Shown: positions 44,646-53,583 of the stretch, piece after piece | How positions within the stretch are numbered: position 1 is the first letter of the stretch | How the letters are laid out: the number at the start of each line of letters is the position of its first letter | Source: Paenibacillus donghaensis | GTDB taxonomy: Bacteria > Bacillota > Bacilli > Paenibacillales > Paenibacillaceae | NCBI RefSeq assembly: GCF_002192415.1 | Contig: NZ_CP021780.1 | Location: 7,626,001 to 7,690,000 of the forward strand | Reading direction: 5' to 3' | Length of the DNA: 64,000 nt | The notes under the pieces: generated by a model | The model's input: the letters and a program-made list of their open reading frames with translations, nothing else | The model's database searches: none | What the model was told of the DNA's origin: nothing | Made by a program: the position numbers and the translations under genes

Positions 44646-45695
44646 ATGAGGATAACAGGGCAGGCTGTAAAGCGGTTGCTTCCAGTGACTGTATTCTGCG
44701 GATTTCTGCTGGCCGGATGCGGACGCGAGGACCTCTCGGTGCTGCGGCCGCAGGGGCCGGCAGCAGAGAGTTCGTTCGGGCTGATGAAGCTGTCGATTTC
44801 CATCATGATTGTCGTATTGCTGATTGTATTCTCCATAGCGGCTTATGTTATCATCCGTTTCCGCCGGAAGGCAGGCCAGAATGAGATTCCGGAGCAGATT
44901 GAAGGCAGCTTCAAGCTGGAGGTGCTCTGGACAGTGATCCCGCTTATTCTAGTTATTGTGCTGGCTATCCCCACAGTGAAGGCGGTATTCGCCGCGGGCG
45001 ATGACCATGCGAACGATAAGGATGCCATTAAGGTTAAGGTGACCGGGCACCAGTATTGGTGGGAATTCGAATATACCGACTACGGGATTACCACCGCCCA
45101 GGATTTAATCATCCCTGCAGGCAAGGATATCGCGTTCGAGCTGACTACAACCGATGTGTTGCATTCCTTCTGGGTACCTTCATTGTCAGGTAAAATGGAT
45201 ACCAACCCCGACGGAACAACTAACCGCTTCAGCTTCAGCGCGCCGAATGAAGGCGTTTACCGCGGTAAATGTGCCGAATTATGCGGTCCTTCCCACGGCT
45301 TCATGGAGTTCAAGGTGAAATCGGTCAGCGAGGAAGCCTTCCAGGAGTGGCTGGGCAAGATGAAGGCTCCTGTGGCTGTCCTGCCTGAAGACCCCGCGCT
45401 GGCAGAGAAGTTCCGGGCACAATGCCTGTCCTGCCATGCAGTGGGTGACCAGAATGATATTGGCCGAGGACCGAACCTGACCGGTATCGGCTCCAGAGAA
45501 TCGGTCGCCGGGATTCTGCTTAATGACGAGACGGGTGTGGAAGGCGCTTCCGTCGAAGAGAACCTCAAGACCTGGCTTCGTGATCCCGAGAGTGTGAAGC
45601 CGGGCAATCGGATGCCTAACCCCAAGGATTTGGGTTTGAGCGATACTGAAATTGATGGAATAGCTGAATATCTGGCCAATTACAAGCTGGACTGA
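44646..45695 (+). CDS. ctaC: Cytochrome c oxidase subunit II (caa3 type)
   Basis: This membrane lipoprotein carries the CuA centre and a fused cytochrome c. The lipobox is LLAGC (Cys25). Two helices (about 48-70 and 92-112) precede the cupredoxin domain with CuA ligands His173, Cys209, Glu211, Cys213, His217 and Met220 (CAELCGPSHGFM). The C-terminal cytochrome c domain binds haem at C260-LS-C263-H264, with a Met ligand in NRMPNP. The fusion marks a caa3 oxidase. It is the first gene of the cta operon and is followed by subunit I after 54 bases. No ctaA or ctaB gene is adjacent. Confidence 0.95.
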   Translation: MRITGQAVKRLLPVTVFCGFLLAGCGREDLSVLRPQGPAAESSFGLMKLSISIMIVVLLIVFSIAAYVIIRFRRKAGQNEIPEQIEGSFKLEVLWTVIPLILVIVLAIPTVKAVFAAGDDHANDKDAIKVKVTGHQYWWEFEYTDYGITTAQDLIIPAGKDIAFELTTTDVLHSFWVPSLSGKMDTNPDGTTNRFSFSAPNEGVYRGKCAELCGPSHGFMEFKVKSVSEEAFQEWLGKMKAPVAVLPEDPALAEKFRAQCLSCHAVGDQNDIGRGPNLTGIGSRESVAGILLNDETGVEGASVEENLKTWLRDPESVKPGNRMPNPKDLGLSDTEIDGIAEYLANYKLD

Positions 45696-45749
45696 GGCTC
45701 GTGGGTCAGGTGCGTATGGCAGCCTATTTGAGTAAAGGGGGAAAGCATC

Positions 45750-47666
45750 TTGGCCCAAGCAGCGTCTTCCTTGCATTCTTCGAAACTTCTGGAGCCCGGG
45801 CACCGTGTTAAGCGGCACACGGGCCTGATGGACTGGATTACCACCGTTGACCACAAAAAAATCGCGGTCCTCTACCTGTGGGCCGGAGGGCTGTTCTTTG
45901 GCATCGGCGGATTTGAAGCGCTGCTGATCCGCTGGCAGTTGATTAAGCCGATGAATAACTTCCTCGATGCCCAGACCTTTAACGAGCTGATTACGATGCA
46001 TGGCACGACGATGATCTTCCTGGGCGTTATGCCCATCATCTTCGCCCTGATGAATGCGGTCATTCCGCTGCAGATCGGGGCGCGTGACGTGGCTTTTCCT
46101 TTTCTGAACGCGCTGGGCTTCTGGACGTTCCTCTTCGGCGGCCTGCTGCTGAATCTCAGCTGGGTGATGGGCGGCGCCCCGGATGCCGGCTGGACCGCCT
46201 ATACCCCACTCTCCTCTACGACCTACAGCACCACGCACGGCGTGGACTTCTACACCATCGGCCTGCAGATCGCCGGGCTTGGCACCCTGATCGGCGGAAT
46301 CAATTTCCTGGCGACCATTATTACGATGCGCGCTCCGGGAATGTCCTTTATGCGCATGCCGATGTTCGCCTGGACTACCTTTATTACCTCCGCAATCATC
46401 CTGTTTGCTTTTCCGGCTATTACTGTAGGGCTTGTTCTGCTCACCTTCGACCGCATTCTCGGAGCCAATTTCTTCGTGGTGGGCGGTGGCGGCAGCCCTG
46501 TACTCTGGCAGCATATCTTCTGGATCTTTGGCCATCCCGAAGTGTATATACTTATCCTGCCAGCGTTTGGCATTATTTCAGAGGTGATTCCCACCTTCTC
46601 CCGCAAGCGGCTGTTCGGATACAGCTCCATGGTATTCGCGACGATTCTGATCGCCTTCCTGGGCTTCATGGTCTGGGCGCATCATATGTTTACCACCGGT
46701 CTCGGACCGGTAGCCAACGCCTTGTTCTCTGTGTCCACGATGCTGATTGCCGTCCCGACAGGGATCAAAATCTTCAACTGGCTGTTTACCATGTGGGGCG
46801 GACAAGTGCGTTTCCCCACCGCCAACCTGTTTGCGGTCGGATTCATTCCAACCTTCACCATGGGCGGTGTCACAGGGGTGATGCTGGCCTCCGCACCTGC
46901 GGATTTCCAGTTCCATGATACGTATTTCGTTGTGGCGCATTTCCATTACGTCATTGTCGGAGGACTGGTGCTGGGCCTCTTCGCCGGGCTGCACTACTGG
47001 TGGCCCAAGATGTTCGGGCGCATGCTGAGCGAGCGGCTGGGCAAATGGACCTTTTGGACGTTTATTCTGGGCTTCCATCTGACCTTTTTCCTGCAGCATT
47101 TCCTGGGCCTGATGGGCATGCAGCGCCGTGTGTTTACGTATCTGCCCAACCAGCAATTTGATCTGTTGAATCTGGTCAGCACGATCGGGGCGGGGCTGAT
47201 GGGTGTGGGCATGATTATATTTCTAGTCAATATCTACCTGACATCCAGGAGACCGGCAGATGCCGCCGCCGATCCATGGGAGGATGGCCGGACGCTGGAA
47301 TGGACCATTCCCTCGCCGCCGCCGGAATACAATTTCAAGCAGACCCCGCTGGTGCGCGGCATCGATGCCTTCTGGAAAGAGAAAACGGCAGGTCACAAGG
47401 CGATGACTCCGGCGGAGCCTGTCGGGTCCATTCATATGCCATCGGCTACGATCCTTCCGTTTCTGATGTCTGTAGGGATATTTATCGCCGGCCTGGGGTT
47501 TATGTTCAGCCGGGACGAATTCCGCAGCCCGCTTACGGGTTTCCTGTTTAATAATTACGTGGTAACCGCAATTGGACTGCTTATTACCTTCGGATCGATG
47601 CTGGCCCGTTCGCTCTTTGACGATCAGGGCTGGCATATCGAACCGGAAGAGCTGGAAGGAAGGTGA
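45750..47666 (+). CDS. ctaD: Cytochrome c oxidase subunit I
   Basis: This is the catalytic haem-copper subunit (638 residues, 12 core helices plus a C-terminal extension typical of caa3 enzymes). Visible are the low-spin haem region near TMHGTTMIF, the CuB/cross-linked Tyr motif WIFGHPEVYILILP, VWAHHMFTTG with the two CuB His, and HFHYVIVGG with the haem ligands. It pumps protons while reducing O2 to water. The TTG start follows AAAGGGGGAAAGC. Confidence 0.95.
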   Translation: MAQAASSLHSSKLLEPGHRVKRHTGLMDWITTVDHKKIAVLYLWAGGLFFGIGGFEALLIRWQLIKPMNNFLDAQTFNELITMHGTTMIFLGVMPIIFALMNAVIPLQIGARDVAFPFLNALGFWTFLFGGLLLNLSWVMGGAPDAGWTAYTPLSSTTYSTTHGVDFYTIGLQIAGLGTLIGGINFLATIITMRAPGMSFMRMPMFAWTTFITSAIILFAFPAITVGLVLLTFDRILGANFFVVGGGGSPVLWQHIFWIFGHPEVYILILPAFGIISEVIPTFSRKRLFGYSSMVFATILIAFLGFMVWAHHMFTTGLGPVANALFSVSTMLIAVPTGIKIFNWLFTMWGGQVRFPTANLFAVGFIPTFTMGGVTGVMLASAPADFQFHDTYFVVAHFHYVIVGGLVLGLFAGLHYWWPKMFGRMLSERLGKWTFWTFILGFHLTFFLQHFLGLMGMQRRVFTYLPNQQFDLLNLVSTIGAGLMGVGMIIFLVNIYLTSRRPADAAADPWEDGRTLEWTIPSPPPEYNFKQTPLVRGIDAFWKEKTAGHKAMTPAEPVGSIHMPSATILPFLMSVGIFIAGLGFMFSRDEFRSPLTGFLFNNYVVTAIGLLITFGSMLARSLFDDQGWHIEPEELEGR

Positions 47667-47672
47667 GCGGTA

Positions 47673-48299
47673 ATGACAACGGCACAGGCTGAAGCAGCTG
47701 ACGGGACTCTTCCGCATGAACCGGAGAAGGCCACGCTGGAGGGACGCAATAAGGTGCTGGCCTTCTGGCTGTTTCTGGGCGGAGAGGCAGTGCTGTTCGG
47801 GACGCTGTTCGCCACCTTCCTTGCGCTGCGCAACCAGACCAATGAAGGGCCAACAGCCGATGAGCTGTTTCATCTGCCGCTGGTGGCGGCGGCGACATTC
47901 ATTCTGCTGCTCAGCAGCTTGACCAGTGTGTTCGCCATTCAGGCCATGCACGGCAACCGTCCGGCGGTACTGCGGCTCTGGCTGATCGTTACCGTTGTGC
48001 TGGGTCTGGGTTTCCTTGGACTCGAAATCTACGAGTTCAGCGTATATGTCAGACACGAGGCGTTCGGCATGACTACCAGTGCATTCAGCTCGGCTTTTTA
48101 TACATTGGTTGGCTTTCATGGTGCACATGTCGCTTTTGGTGTCGTCTGGATCTTGATTCTGATTGGGCAACTGAGCTATAAAGGGCTAACCGTCGTAACC
48201 GCGCCCAAAATCTATGTGTCGGCCATGTACTGGCATTTCATCGACGTGGTGTGGGTATTTATCTTCACGGTGGTATACCTGCTTGGAAAGGTGGGCTAA
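47673..48299 (+). CDS. ctaE: Cytochrome c oxidase subunit III
   Basis: This is a 208-residue membrane subunit with five helices. The typical GFHGAHVAFGVVW and YWHFIDVVWVFIF motifs are present. It stabilises the catalytic core. It starts six bases after the ctaD stop and ends three bases before ctaF, so the genes are tightly coupled. Confidence 0.93.
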   Translation: MTTAQAEAADGTLPHEPEKATLEGRNKVLAFWLFLGGEAVLFGTLFATFLALRNQTNEGPTADELFHLPLVAAATFILLLSSLTSVFAIQAMHGNRPAVLRLWLIVTVVLGLGFLGLEIYEFSVYVRHEAFGMTTSAFSSAFYTLVGFHGAHVAFGVVWILILIGQLSYKGLTVVTAPKIYVSAMYWHFIDVVWVFIFTVVYLLGKVG

Positions 48300-48302
48300 G
48301 CT

Positions 48303-48629
48303 ATGGCGACTGAACAGCATCCGCCGGAGAAGGGCGGAGTGAAGCACCGTCACCGGCCGGAAGGGCCGCAGCGGCATATTGTAGTATTTATCTTCTCAAT
48401 TGTGCTGACCTTGATCGCCTTCGCCGCTGTGGCAGCGGGGGGCATCAATGCAGCCTTTGCCGTGATTCTGCTGCTGGTAATGGCGGTGCTGCAGGTTATC
48501 ATGCAGATGGGCTTCTGGATGCACCTGAAGGATAAAGGTCACATGATGCCGATTATTTTTATATTTGGCGGCTTTTTTATTGCCGGCACCTGCATCGTAA
48601 TGGCGCTGTATTGGGTTTGGTGGGATTGA
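48303..48629 (+). CDS. ctaF: Cytochrome c oxidase subunit IV
   Basis: This is a small membrane subunit (108 residues) with a His/Pro-rich cytoplasmic N-terminus and three helices, including the VLQVIMQMGFWMHLKDKGH segment characteristic of bacterial COX4 (CtaF/QoxD-like). Confidence 0.9.
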   Translation: MATEQHPPEKGGVKHRHRPEGPQRHIVVFIFSIVLTLIAFAAVAAGGINAAFAVILLLVMAVLQVIMQMGFWMHLKDKGHMMPIIFIFGGFFIAGTCIVMALYWVWWD

Positions 48630-48659
48630 CCCTCCCAGAAGGTCAAGGAGGCTGATAGG

Positions 48660-49568
48660 ATGCCGGTACTTGAATATTTCAGCTTTAACGATCTCTGGAG
48701 TCCGCTTATTCTGGCCGGCATGCTGCTGTGCATGGCCGGCTATTTCGTACTTATTGGGCCGCTGGCCTCACGCTTCCCAGGTAACGGGAACGTTCCGGTC
48801 TGGCGGAAGCTGCTGTTTGTTGCCGGGCTGACCGCGCTTTATCTGGCACAAGGCGGGCCGCTCAGCCTGCTTGGGCATCTGATGTTCTCTTTTCATATGA
48901 TCAGCATGGCCCTGTCCTATCTGATTGCAGTTCCGCTGCTGATGCTGGGCCTTCCTGACTTTCTATGGCGCAGTCTGCTGCGTCGTAATCCGCTGCACCG
49001 CTTGTCCTTCCTCGCCCAGCCGATCGTGGCAGCCTTGCTGTTTAACGGCTTGTTCTCCCTGTACCATATTCCGGCAATCCATGATTATGTGATGGTCCAT
49101 TTCACTATCCACCGGCTGTATTATGGGGTGCTCTTCGTAACCGCTGCGCTGATGTGGTGGACGCTGATCAGTCCGCTCCCGGAGCGCAAGTCGGTTGGCG
49201 GTCTCGGCAAGCTTGGCTATATTTTTCTCAATATGGTGCTGCTGACTCCGGCCTGCGGGCTGATTATATTTGCTCCTAATCCCCTCTATGCCACATACAC
49301 CGATCCGAATATCTGGGCGCGGGCGATGGGCTATTGTGTATCCACCTCTCCGGGCGCTCTGCTGCAGTCCTTCGGTGGTCCGGCCTTCTTCGGCGCGCTT
49401 TCTCCCAAGGTCGATCAGCAGGTGGGCGGCATCGCCATGAAGTTCATTCAGGAAATTATTTTTGCCTCCATGCTTGCTTATGTGTTCTATCATTGGTATA
49501 AAAAAGAGAACGGGCAAGACGATGCGGAAGCATCGAAGGTTTCTTCGGACGGAGGAACGGTGCTTTGA
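48660..49568 (+). CDS. ctaG: Cytochrome c oxidase assembly factor CtaG
   Basis: This is a 302-residue membrane protein of the Bacillus CtaG (caa3_CtaG) family with about seven helices. LYLAQGGPLSLLGHLMFSFHM is the conserved His-containing region thought to be involved in CuB delivery to subunit I. It follows the structural genes in the usual order. Confidence 0.9.
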   Translation: MPVLEYFSFNDLWSPLILAGMLLCMAGYFVLIGPLASRFPGNGNVPVWRKLLFVAGLTALYLAQGGPLSLLGHLMFSFHMISMALSYLIAVPLLMLGLPDFLWRSLLRRNPLHRLSFLAQPIVAALLFNGLFSLYHIPAIHDYVMVHFTIHRLYYGVLFVTAALMWWTLISPLPERKSVGGLGKLGYIFLNMVLLTPACGLIIFAPNPLYATYTDPNIWARAMGYCVSTSPGALLQSFGGPAFFGALSPKVDQQVGGIAMKFIQEIIFASMLAYVFYHWYKKENGQDDAEASKVSSDGGTVL

Positions 49569-49605
49569 CCCGTGTATAGCTGGTGACTTGCCGAGGGGGA
49601 TAATC

Positions 49606-50070
49606 ATGGATATTTTCACGCTGTTTCCAACGATCAGCACATCTTTTATCGTGATCAGTGCGGTGCTGGTGGCGATTGGCTGGAGACAAATTATTAAGGG
49701 CAAACGCGAGGCGCACAAGAAAACTATGCTTGCTGCTGCTGTGGCGGCATTGCTATTCTTCATTATGTATGTATCGAGAATCGCGCTTGTTGGCAGTACC
49801 TCGTGGGGTGGCCCGGATGAACTGAAGGGCATCTACCAGGTGTTTCTGATCTTCCATATCATCTTGGCGACTACAGCCGCAGTGTTTGGGTTGACCACCA
49901 TTACGCTTGCATTTAAGGAGAAGTATGCCAAGCATCGCAAGTGGGGCAGAATTACGGCCATGATGTGGTTCGTGACCGCCATTACCGGAGCCGTGGTATA
50001 TATCCTGCTGTATCTGCTGTATCCAGGCGGGCACACCAAGCCGCTATGGGAAGTTATTATGGGGTCGTAA
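49606..50070 (+). CDS. DUF420 membrane protein (CtaM/YozB-like)
   Basis: This is a 154-residue protein with four helices, of the DUF420 family; the FHIILATTAAVFGLTTI and HRKWGRITAMMWFVTAITG segments are typical. Relatives (CtaM in Staphylococcus) are needed for haem-copper oxidase maturation. The ATG at 49606 follows GAGGGGG; the longer frame upstream overlaps ctaG and lacks such a site. Last gene of the cta operon. Confidence 0.85.
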   Translation: MDIFTLFPTISTSFIVISAVLVAIGWRQIIKGKREAHKKTMLAAAVAALLFFIMYVSRIALVGSTSWGGPDELKGIYQVFLIFHIILATTAAVFGLTTITLAFKEKYAKHRKWGRITAMMWFVTAITGAVVYILLYLLYPGGHTKPLWEVIMGS

Positions 50071-50173
50071 GAGGTTCTGTTAGGTGGGTGAGGCCTGTAT
50101 GTGTGCTGTCCGGTTATTGTCCGGGCGGCAGCGGACAGGCCTATTTATGTTGGGAGCCGGGCTCCGTTCATAC

Positions 50174-50785
50174 CTATAAGCTCAATTGAAGGTCGGAAAG
50201 CTCGAGGAAATGGTCCACAACCGTTTTGTCAAATTGAACGCCCGCACCTGCGCGAAGTTCCTTACGGGCGAGCTCAATCGTGCTGCGCTTGCGGCAGCCG
50301 TTCATAAACTGTATTTCGTCGTAAGCGTCCACTACCGCACAGATTCGCGCAAGCAGGGGGATACGGGTACCGGATAACCCGCAGGGATAACCGCTCCCGT
50401 CCCAGCGTTCATGATGATAACGGATGATGTCTGCAACTACCTGATCAATTCCGGGAAAATCCTTGGCTAAATCGGCACCGATCAGAGGATGAAGCTGGAG
50501 TATGTTCATTTGATCCTCAAGCAGCGGTTCCTGCTGCTCCAATATATGTACAGGTATAAAAGATTTACCGATATCGTGCAAAAAGCAGCCGCGTACCAGG
50601 TGGTTTTTGTCCTTGCTGCTCAGTTTCATCGCAACGGCCAGTTCTTCCCCCAGCATAGCTACCCGAACAGAATGACGGTGAGTTTCAGGGTGTTTTTCCT
50701 TCAAAAAATTCATCCAAACACTCACATGAGCCTCTTCTGTCAGAGCAGTCTGAACTTTTTTGACGAGCACAGCTAATTCCTCCAA
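50174..50785 (-). CDS. HD-GYP domain phosphohydrolase
   Basis: This is a single-domain HD-GYP protein of 203 residues, a family that hydrolyses cyclic di-GMP. Metal ligands HDIGK (70-74) and the signature HHERWDGSGYP (124-134) are intact. It lacks a receiver or sensor domain, though the first 30 residues may be regulatory. The start is a TTG behind GGAGGGAG. It is convergent with the cta operon. The window also holds a c-di-GMP riboswitch, so both signal breakdown and response are represented. Confidence 0.85.
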   Translation of the reverse strand: MEELAVLVKKVQTALTEEAHVSVWMNFLKEKHPETHRHSVRVAMLGEELAVAMKLSSKDKNHLVRGCFLHDIGKSFIPVHILEQQEPLLEDQMNILQLHPLIGADLAKDFPGIDQVVADIIRYHHERWDGSGYPCGLSGTRIPLLARICAVVDAYDEIQFMNGCRKRSTIELARKELRAGAGVQFDKTVVDHFLELSDLQLSL

Positions 50786-50886
50786 CCTTCTCCCTCCTTA
50801 TTCTCTGTGATAGTCTGCTTCTTTCAGCACTGTTCATGAAAAATACACCATAGTATGTGAAATATGGAACAAATGTACTAGGACAA

Positions 50887-50912
50887 TGTCGTACAATATC
50901 ACTTATGCGACA
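50887..50912 (+). other. Recombination site L, dif-like 26-bp site
   Basis: TGTCGTACAA, spacer TATCAC, TTATGCGACA: two 10-base arms related by imperfect dyad symmetry around a 6-base spacer, the architecture of a tyrosine-recombinase core site. It lies 25 bases before the recombinase start and is repeated exactly, inverted, at 52034-52059. Confidence 0.8.
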
Positions 50913-50937
50913 TTTATAATGACAAAGGAGCAATAAA

Positions 50938-51903
50938 ATGACCACAGAACGGATGGCTTCCAGCAATTCTCAACTGGCCGTAGTAGATCGGGATGCGGTA
51001 TCTGACAGTGATGAGCAAATCGTGCAGATGTTTCTGGCAACCTGCTGCAGGACACCTAATACAAGAAGGAATTATGAACGGGCACTGAGTGCGTTCCGCA
51101 AATTCATCTCCAATAAAACCTTGCGCGAGGTGACCTGGCGAGAACTTGAAGCCTACAAGCTGTTTCTGACCCAAGGCGGATACAGCTATCCACGCCAGCT
51201 GGCGCCGGCAAGCATTGCCGCTTTTATCGCACCATTGAAATCATTTTACAAGTGGGGAAGCGATCTGCATATTGGTTTTTTCAGTAATAATCCAACACTC
51301 AGCGTTCGTATCCCTACCATAAATATTACCAGCAGACGCAATTTTCTGACCAAAAGAGAAGTAGGAAACCTGCTCCGTGAATTGCAAAAGCAAGGCTTGC
51401 GAAACTACCTGATCGGTCTTACTCTGGTAATGCTGGGCCTCCGGGTCTCGGAGCTTACTGCTATGAAGTGGGGCGATTTTCACAGTGATCCTCTGGAATC
51501 CTCCGTTTGGCTAACGATTACCCAAGCAAAGGGCGGCAAGCGAAGAGAGATCAAGGTACCTCCGATCCTGTGGGAATTATATTCACAGCTGTCCAGTTTA
51601 CGGGCCGGAACGAATGAGCCGGATAAGGATCTGTTGATGTTCTCGCTATCGTCAAGACAAGTTGAGCGTATCATTAAGAATGCTGGAGAAGTAAGCTTCA
51701 TTGAGAAAAAACTAACACCTCACTGGTTGCGCCATACCAATGCCACACTGGCCTTATTGCAGGGAGCATCACTTCAACAGGTGCAGGAATCACTCGGACA
51801 TTCCCATATCAACACCACGCAAAGATATCTCCACACTGTGCAGCAAATTCAAAAGGCGGCTCCGGATTTTGTGGAAGACAGCTTACGTGATTTCATAGAA
51901 TAA
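50938..51903 (+). CDS. Tyrosine site-specific recombinase
   Basis: This is a 321-residue phage-integrase/XerC-like recombinase. A SAM-like core-binding domain (about 25-115) precedes the catalytic domain, with Arg169 (LGLRVSEL), a beta-hairpin Lys near 198, His262-x2-Arg265 (HWLRHT), His288 (GHSHINTTQ) and nucleophile Tyr297, so all catalytic residues are present. AAAGGAG lies eight bases before the ATG. Identical dif-like sites in opposite orientation flank the gene, so its most likely substrate is its own flanks and its most likely reaction is inversion of its own segment. No phage genes are nearby. Confidence 0.9.
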   Translation: MTTERMASSNSQLAVVDRDAVSDSDEQIVQMFLATCCRTPNTRRNYERALSAFRKFISNKTLREVTWRELEAYKLFLTQGGYSYPRQLAPASIAAFIAPLKSFYKWGSDLHIGFFSNNPTLSVRIPTINITSRRNFLTKREVGNLLRELQKQGLRNYLIGLTLVMLGLRVSELTAMKWGDFHSDPLESSVWLTITQAKGGKRREIKVPPILWELYSQLSSLRAGTNEPDKDLLMFSLSSRQVERIIKNAGEVSFIEKKLTPHWLRHTNATLALLQGASLQQVQESLGHSHINTTQRYLHTVQQIQKAAPDFVEDSLRDFIE

Positions 51904-52033
51904 GACAAAATCAGACATAAGAAAGCTTACTTTTCCAGAGATAACTATACAATATTATACAAATGACCTATAATAAAAAAGTGATGTGAAACTATGCACA
52001 AATGCGAAAAAAGTCCTGTCGAAATGTCTGTAA

Positions 52034-52059
52034 TGTCGCATAAGTGATATTGTACGACA
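52034..52059 (-). other. Recombination site R, exact inverted copy of site L
   Basis: The 26 bases are the exact reverse complement of 50887-50912. Extra TGTC half-sites lie just inside (52017 and 52025), spaced 8-9 bases, and could be accessory binding sites. Confidence 0.8.
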
Positions 52060-52199
52060 CCTAAATTTGATTACGTTATTTTTTTGTCGAAATTTAGCTT
52101 GTTAATACCCTTTATTGAATAAATTTAATCAAAATATTGAGCGGAGTAGTATTTCTTGCATACATACCGGTATATCTATACCGTCCAATTACGGACGTC

Positions 52200-52384
52200 T
52201 GCGGACTCCAGTGACCTTATTTGCTCCCAAGTGACCTATTTTAGAGTAGTTACGGACCGGAAAGACCTTATTTAGTCATAAAGGGTCTACTTAAGGCAGC
52301 TTTTAGACGAATAGGGGCTATGCGGTCCGCAAGGCAGCTGAAACGCTGAAAATCACAGTAATAAGAGCTATAGTGTCCGCAGTG
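52200..52384 (+). repeat. Family C-related repeat, diverged copy C3
   Basis: Two forward units (GCGGACTCCAGTGACCTTAT, TTACGGACCGGAAAGACCTT) and two inverted units (GGGGCTATGCGGTCCGCAA, AGAGCTATAGTGTCCGCAG) in the same order as in copies C1 and C2. Terminal repeats are not recognisable. Confidence 0.6.
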
Positions 52385-52462
52385 ATCGAAGTTTGTTGTT
52401 ATGGAGGTAACGTTTCCCCCTTGGCTCGGTGCCGCTAATAGAATAAAGTCAGTAACAAGCAG

Positions 52463-52598
52463 GAACGGCTGCCTCCTTAGGGATGGCAGACCGTTTCTTT
52501 TTTGAAATATAAGGATTTATATGTTCCACCCTATGAATCATCCTTCTATTTCTCGCTGAAACGCCCCGTCCTATAAAAGGCCGGCGTAGCCGTTTCCA
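52463..52598 (+). repeat. Dispersed hairpin repeat family A, copy A5 (two-hairpin form)
   Basis: First hairpin GAACGGCTGCC...GGCAGACCGTTTC with TTTTTT (also a good terminator, 52463-52503). An AAATATAAGGATTTATATG linker follows, then ATCCTTCTATTTCTCGC and a second hairpin GAAACG...CGTTTC whose inner stem differs in sequence but still pairs. Confidence 0.7.
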
Positions 52599-52686
52599 CT
52601 TGCGATTCCCGGCAGAGCTGCTGCGGAAATTTCGTCTGAACGCTGGCGGATATCCTAAGTATAGCCAGCCGACCTTGGAATTATGG

Positions 52687-52736
52687 TTGACATTGGAAAT
52701 AACGGGTCGTATACTGTGTATATAGATATATACAGT
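52687..52736 (+). promoter_or_regulatory. Promoter and operator of the GntR/ABC operon
   Basis: TTGACA (52687-52692), 17 bases, TATACT (52710-52715). A near-perfect 24-base dyad, ACTGTGTATAT-AG-ATATATACAGT, spans 52713-52736, covering the -10 end and transcription start. It is well placed as operator for the YtrA-type GntR repressor encoded in the operon. Confidence 0.7.
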
Positions 52737-52808
52737 AAGCACAGAGGCATAAACAGTATACACACACTTCAGCCATCTGCTGAAGAAATTGTGAAAGTGG
52801 GTAGAAAC

Positions 52809-53537
52809 ATGAGAACGGTAAAGGATGCCTGGATGATGGTGCAGAGCGAATACCGCGGCAACAAGCTGAAGCTGGTTTGGGCTTCACTATTCTCCATTTT
52901 CTATATGGGATATATAGCCTTCTTCGTCGGCATTATGATGAACGAAATAGTTCAGAGCAATGAAGGGCATATGGCTGTTGACATTATGCTGCTATCCATA
53001 ACGCCGCTGATGGGATTCGTGCTGAACCGGAGTGCTTTTAAGTATTGGTCAGAGGACTCGTACACCCGGATGCTTGTCTATTTCAAATCCTTGCCGATAC
53101 CGGCGACTGTCATCCTCTGTAAAAGAAAAATTATGAGCGTAATCGCCTTCTCAATTAATGGCACGCTCTGTTTCGGTCTCATCTATGCTTTCAGCAAGAA
53201 TATGAGGGCAGAAATGGATCTGGGAGATTACATCGCGTTTACGATCACCTGGATTGGATATGGATTAATCGTCACCGGCTTATACATTACGTTCGAGCTG
53301 CTCTTCAGCGGCAAAATATACTTGGTTCTGACCTTAGCTGTCTTGATAGTGGCCTTTGGGGTGGCCTTTCTGGTCCAGATGGGCGGTGGGAATCTATTCT
53401 TGTATACGATACTCTGCTCGCAGGAATGGGGGCTGCTCTCACCGCTGATGTGGGGCACGCTGCTGGTGGGAATGGCATCGGTGCAGGTGTTCTCCAAATG
53501 GACGATCCACCGATTGAAGAGCAGGGATCTGCTATGA
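52809..53537 (+). CDS. ABC-2 type membrane protein, first gene of GntR/ABC operon
   Basis: This is a 242-residue integral membrane protein with about six helices, likely the permease partner of the following YtrB-like ATPase. The ATG at 52809 (MRTVKDAWMMVQSEYRG) fits the start of ABC-2 permeases; the frame upstream runs through the operator, so longer versions are rejected. The substrate is unknown. Related ytr-type operons respond to cell-wall antibiotics. Confidence 0.75.
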   Translation: MRTVKDAWMMVQSEYRGNKLKLVWASLFSIFYMGYIAFFVGIMMNEIVQSNEGHMAVDIMLLSITPLMGFVLNRSAFKYWSEDSYTRMLVYFKSLPIPATVILCKRKIMSVIAFSINGTLCFGLIYAFSKNMRAEMDLGDYIAFTITWIGYGLIVTGLYITFELLFSGKIYLVLTLAVLIVAFGVAFLVQMGGGNLFLYTILCSQEWGLLSPLMWGTLLVGMASVQVFSKWTIHRLKSRDLL

Positions 53538-53583
53538 GAGCCGGACATAGCAAGACTGTCGCTTGGCGGGGTGGGGGGTAAAT

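Noticed and set aside
45279..48170. Long minus-strand frames opposite the cta operon
   Set aside because: Shadows of well-conserved oxidase genes; the translations are His/Gln/Arg-rich with no recognisable domain.
50869..50920. Recombinase promoter overlapping site L (TACAAT at 50892 or TATAAT at 50915)
   Set aside because: Neither has a convincing -35 box at 16-18 bases, and the second would place the start inside the ribosome binding site. The promoter position relative to the invertible segment therefore stays open.
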